Positions 9,740 through 12,777 of a DNA stretch of 12,777 nt are shown piece by piece. This stretch comes from Conidiobolus incongruus B7586 (taxonomy: Eukaryota; Entomophthoromycota; Entomophthoromycetes; Entomophthorales; Conidiobolaceae), in assembly GCA_000697335.1 (NCBI GenBank), contig JNEM01016235.1, forward strand, positions 1-12,777, written 5' to 3'. A program made the position numbers and the translations under genes. The notes beneath the pieces are model-generated. The model ran no database searches. It saw only the letters and a program-made list of their open reading frames with translations, and was not told the DNA's origin. Positions within the stretch are counted from its first letter, which is position 1. Each line of letters begins with the position of its first letter.

Positions 9740-10830
9740 TAAAATTTTTATAGATTAAATTAAAATTTGTTAATTAATTATAAAAGAGGTAATTTTAAGG
9801 TTATATTAATATTATTCAAGTTTGATATATAATTAGTAAATTAAAATTATTGAGAATTAAATAAATATTATCTTTTAAAAAAATACATATTAATTTTATA
9901 ATTAACTCAAGTTTTTTAATAATAATAGCAACTTTTATTTACTTGTAAATAAGTTTTAATTTTTTTACTAAAGGTTTTCTTATAAAGTCTTAAAACATAA
10001 ATATTTATCATTTGAGATTTAAGTAAATTAAAGTAAATTTTAAAATATTAATTCTTAAGATAAAAAAATTTAGCTATAAAGTAAAGGATATTATGAATCA
10101 TAATTATTATATTATAAATTTCAAAAAAACATATTATTAGAATATTTTTTATTAATTGACTAGAGTTTTATTTAAAGATTAAAATATTATAATAGCTTGT
10201 GGATTTATTTTTTTAGTGATATTTAATATATTTAAATATATTTCATTGAATTTTTCAATTAATTACTTTATAAAAGTTTTTTATTTAAGAAAACTTTTCT
10301 TTTGTTAATTAAACTTAATTTTTTAGGTAATATCATTTTTTAAAGGCTTTTTCTGATTATTTAAAGGTTTATATTCTTGTAGTAAGTTATCCCCTTAAAA
10401 ACTCTTTAGGATTAAGCTTGTAATAAGTTAATTACTGAGTATAAATAGATTTTTCTAAAAATAAATGGTTAATTTAAAACTATTCTTTAAATCTTTATTA
10501 AGAATTAAATTAAGATAATTCTTTATATTTTTAAAATAATTTTTAAGCTTGTAAAGGTTTTTAAAACAATTATAAATGGTTAATTTATCTTTAAAAATAC
10601 TAAAGAGGTGGTTTAATATATTAATTATAGTAAAGTAACTAGTTTGTTAGATTTAAGCTCTCTAAATTATATCTTTCTCAACTAAAAGCTGTTTAATATA
10701 AGTTTTTTAAAGGGTAATAAGCTTTTAAAGATTAAAGTCTTAGATTTACTTAATAATTAAGCTATTATCATTATTAAAATAATATAAAGATATTTCTTTT
10801 TTTAATAGTATTATAGTATATAATATTAAT
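9740..10830 (-). pseudogene. Element 2: gag remnant
   Basis: The complement parallels gag of element 1. The zinc-knuckle-like stretch falls at about 9900-9950. The region lies between the protease segment and the leader next to the 5' LTR, as expected. Confidence 0.5.
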
Positions 10831-10932
10831 TTTAAATAAATTATAGATAAGATTTAAAATAGCAATAAATAGATTTAATAAAAATAATTATTAATTTCTA
10901 ATAGGTTTTTAATAGTTTTATTGCTATTACTA
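10831..10932 (-). other. Element 2 leader and primer-binding-site region
   Basis: Directly inside the 5' LTR, the - strand reads TAGTAATAGCAATAAAAC, followed by a stretch shared with about 1108-1140 of element 1. Compared with element 1, the small AGTA, GCAATA and ATA units are arranged differently. No tRNA can be assigned. Confidence 0.45.
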
Positions 10933-11330
10933 TATAAGTATAGTGGTAAATACTAATATAATATAGAGGAAAACTTAATATAAGAGTAGTATGATATAAA
11001 ATATAATATTATAATATAGTTGTAGTATGTAAATATAAACAAAGTATAATTAAGTTTTAAATTAGGATAAGTTACTAATTTATTAAGATTTATTTTAGAT
11101 AGTGCTAATATACTATAAAATTAATAAGATATAGTTTCAATCTTAGAAATAATGAAAAAGATAAGAAATAGTAAGAATTAAAAGAAAAAAGAAAAACCTA
11201 GTTTATTAAATAATTCAATGCTATTTATATAACTAATTTATTTATAAAAATATAAATTAATTATATAATTTATAGTTAATTAAATTATATTAAAATATAT
11301 ATAAGAATTTAGAGAATTAGTCTCTTAATA
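10933..11330 (-). repeat. Element 2, 5' LTR
   Basis: This 398-bp LTR matches 15-411 in the same direction throughout. Its outer end is fixed by ATAAT at 11331-11335. The inner edge adjoins the primer-site region, so it is the 5' LTR of a - strand element. The conserved block lies at 11028-11044. Confidence 0.92.
11028..11044 (-). promoter_or_regulatory. Conserved LTR block, element 2 5' LTR
   Basis: The complement, CTTTGTTTATATTTACA, is the fourth copy of the block at 975-994. It could be a relic core promoter; the basis is conservation only. Confidence 0.28.
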
Positions 11331-11335
11331 ATAAT
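11331..11335. repeat. Target-site duplication of element 2, right copy (ATAAT)
   Basis: This is identical to 10-14 and adjoins the outer end of the right LTR of element 2. Confidence 0.8.
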
Positions 11336-12111
11336 AAAATTATATTTTAAATACTTTGCTAAAAAATTTTATATACTTATTTTTTTATTTTTATTATAAA
11401 AACCTAATAAATATAACTTTAATTATTATTAATAAAAGAAACAAAGAATTTATTAAACTATTTTAAAAAATATTATCCAATAATAATTTTTTTATTTTAT
11501 TTAAAATAAGATTTTTTAAACTATTAAACAATTAATTAAAATATGTTAAAAGATTTAAAATTATTAATAACTTATTATATTATAATAATTGCCTATTTAT
11601 TTTTAATATTCTTAAGATCTAATAAGTAATATTTAATGAATATTATAATTATCTTATTAAAAGATATTACAACTAGTTAAATATTATTAAATGAATCAAA
11701 ATTAAAATATAATTACTATTTTTTTAATTAAATTAATTTAGAAATATATTGATATTTATAATATATTAAAAAATTAAATATAATACCTAATTAAAATATA
11801 GTAAACTTATTCCCCTATAAGTCCCTAATAAAACTTAACAATAAATCCAACTTAATTTTATAGAAATTCTTAAATCAACAGTTAGTTATAATAACTTACT
11901 AATTGTAATTAATTTATTCTTTAAATATGTTTATTTTATTTTTTATTTCAAAACTTTTATAATTAAAAATATTATATAACTATTATTTTTAAATATTTTT
12001 ATCTATTATAAAATTTTAGAAAATATTATATTTAATAAAGATATGTAATTTAACTTTTAATTTTATAAGTTATTATTTTTTTCCTTAAAGACTAATTTAA
12101 TTATATTTAAT

Positions 12112-12116
12112 ATTAA
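12112..12116. repeat. Target-site duplication of the 580-bp insertion, left copy (ATTAA)
   Basis: ATTAA occurs here and at 12697-12701, directly at both edges of the inserted segment. With the insertion and one copy removed, element 3 aligns with 5150-5190 of element 1 without a break. Confidence 0.7.
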
Positions 12117-12696
12117 TATCATAATCTAAAATATTATATTAATAATTTTTCAAGGTATTATTAATTAAGCCAACTAAATTGCTTTTCTTAAGTTATAAAT
12201 AATTGATTTTGCATTAATAATTTATACTTTGTTATTAATTATCAATAATACTTTATTTTTGATAAGATGAATAAGTCTTAGTAAAAACTTAGCTACCATT
12301 ATAATCAATATCAATAATATTGTAAATTGCCCTTTTGCTTAAAAAAATATCAGGGAGCAAAATATCTGATATAATAACCAAATAAACAATTTGTCAAACA
12401 ATAAATTAAGATTAATTAAACAATATAGAGCTGGCTTTTACCACCTTTACCTAAGTTAAAACAAGAGACAAATATTGCTCTATTTGGAAATTTATTCCTT
12501 TATATATTATCTTAGATTATACTTTATATGATAATACTAACTAAAAAACTATTTGGGTTTACCATTAAACTAAACCTATAGTTTATTTATAAAATATTAA
12601 TATTTACTTATATAGTATATCTTGTTAATAAAATAGATAAATATTATAATATATTACCTATGCTAAATAAAAAAGCATTACTTAGAGGGCTTAACA
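12117..12696 (-). mobile_element. Putative solo LTR of another LTR retrotransposon
   Basis: This 580-bp segment interrupts the integrase of element 3 and is absent from the same place in elements 1 and 2. Its complement begins TGTTAAGCCC and ends GATTATGATA, consistent with TG...CA ends after C-to-T change. It is flanked by a 5-bp duplication, ATTAA, and has no terminal inverted repeats or coding sequence. It is clearly less AT-rich than its surroundings, about 35% G+C in the line 12421-12480. The shared TGTTAAG start hints at a related gypsy family, but the body does not resemble the 397-bp LTRs. A non-autonomous element is the main alternative. Confidence 0.6.
12497..12506 (-). promoter_or_regulatory. 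TATA-like box in the putative solo LTR
   Basis: The complement reads TATATAAAGG, about 190 bases into the element on its - strand. This is a reasonable place for an LTR promoter, but TATA-like strings are common by chance in such DNA. Confidence 0.3.
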
Positions 12697-12701
12697 ATTA
12701 A
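12697..12701. repeat. Target-site duplication of the 580-bp insertion, right copy (ATTAA)
   Basis: This is identical to 12112-12116, directly outside TTAACA, the outer end of the insertion. Confidence 0.7.
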
Positions 12702-12777
12702 TTACTACTAAACTAATAAACTCGTTAAAAAAATTTTAAAACCTTAAAGCTAATAATTAAAGCTTATATTAACATTA
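12702..12777 (+). mobile_element. Element 3: integrase remnant, continuation
   Basis: After the 580-bp insertion the sequence again parallels element 1, matching about 5170-5245, the region next to the HPQTDGQTER block of the integrase core. The element runs off the right edge of the window. This stretch holds the only CpG I found, at 12723-12724. Confidence 0.82.

Larger units (their letters stand above)
15..11330 (-). mobile_element. Element 2: Ty3/gypsy chromovirus fossil, interrupted by element 1
   Basis: This is a complete-length but heavily decayed chromovirus on the - strand. Its 3' LTR is at 15-411 and its 5' LTR at 10933-11330. The internal region is split into 412-769 and 6391-10932 by element 1. 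Rejoined extents total about 4.9 kb, the same as the 4.9-kb internal region of element 1. Reading from right to left, blocks parallel to gag, protease, reverse transcriptase, RNase H, integrase and chromodomain of element 1 occur in order. It has a perfect 5-bp target duplication. It is more AT-rich than element 1 and carries many dozens of breaks. Nesting makes it younger than element 3 and older than element 1. Confidence 0.92.
11331..12116 (+). mobile_element. Element 3: RNase H end and integrase remnant (oldest copy)
   Basis: This segment is collinear with about 4389-5166 of element 1 on the same strand. It starts with the end of RNase H (to about 11440), then the zinc-binding part of integrase (about 11640-11790) and the integrase core (about 11850-12116). 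Several stretches remain very similar, for example around 11805-11900 against 4853-4945. It is the continuation of bases 1-14 after element 2. It is heavily decayed, as expected for the outermost and oldest copy. Confidence 0.88.
1..12777. other. AT-rich, RIP-like heterochromatic repeat block
   Basis: The whole window is extremely AT-rich. Hand counts on sample lines gave about 17% G+C in the inner element and about 13% in the element around it. TAA and TAG occur in every frame on both strands. By eye I found a single CpG (12723-12724), while GpC is common. Differences between repeat copies are mostly C/T and G/A. Together this matches repeat-induced point mutation or a similar deamination process in a filamentous fungus (inference). 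All sequence is accounted for by nested LTR retrotransposons, with no gene-sized stretch left over. Mitochondrial or protist AT-rich DNA is unlikely because the repeats are chromovirus copies with target duplications. Confidence 0.85.

Noticed and set aside
12117-12696. MITE or other DNA transposon
   Set aside because: The two ends (TATCATAATC and GGGCTTAACA) are not inverted repeats of each other, and the ends plus the 5-bp duplication fit an LTR better. A non-autonomous element is not fully excluded.
1-12777. Mitochondrial, plastid or AT-rich protist chromosome
   Set aside because: Base composition alone would allow it, but the nested chromovirus copies with exact target duplications, and the C/T and G/A differences between copies, fit RIP-mutated nuclear fungal DNA better.
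1-12777. CRISPR array, tRNA or rRNA genes, riboswitches, secondary-metabolite or defence genes
   Set aside because: I saw no regularly spaced short repeats, no tRNA-like box pairs with matching arms and no conserved rRNA stretches. All recurring sequence is explained by the retrotransposon copies.

Overview
The window holds no intact gene. It is an extremely AT-rich block: about 83% A+T in the lines I counted in the inner element and about 87% in the element around it. Stop codons are so dense that no open frame carries recognisable coding sequence. All of it can be accounted for as decayed LTR retrotransposons. The pattern is what repeat-induced point mutation (RIP) or a similar cytosine-deaminating, repeat-silencing process leaves in heterochromatic blocks of filamentous fungi, most often ascomycetes: near-complete loss of CpG, abundant TpA, and mostly C/T and G/A differences between copies. 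The organism is therefore probably a filamentous fungus; I cannot name the species.

The layout is a three-level nest of one Ty3/gypsy chromovirus family, with orientation alternating at each level. The outermost copy (element 3, + strand) is seen only as bases 1-14 and 11331-12777. Element 2 (- strand, 15-11330) sits inside its RNase H region, with 397-398 bp LTRs at both ends and a perfect 5-bp target duplication (ATAAT at 10-14 and 11331-11335). Element 1 (+ strand, 770-6390) in turn interrupts element 2 between its integrase and chromodomain regions, flanked by AAATT/AAATC. Taking element 1 out leaves an element 2 internal region of about 4.9 kb, equal to that of element 1. Taking element 2 out makes bases 1-14 run directly on into 11336 onward, parallel to 4375 onward of element 1.

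A fourth insertion lies in the right-hand part of element 3: a 580-bp segment (12117-12696) of clearly lower A+T content that begins TGTTAAG on the - strand and is flanked by ATTAA on both sides. It is best read as a solo LTR of another, younger family.

Element 1 shows the family order: LTR, primer-site region, gag, protease, reverse transcriptase, RNase H, integrase, chromodomain, polypurine tract, LTR. Every copy is a fossil with many dozens of breaks. The nesting gives the relative ages: element 3 oldest, then element 2, then element 1. Nothing here looks like a host gene, RNA gene, CRISPR array or new functional system. The features of most interest are the nest itself, the roughly 4.9-kb inverted-repeat arms it creates, a G/C skew that flips with element orientation, and the near-total absence of CpG.
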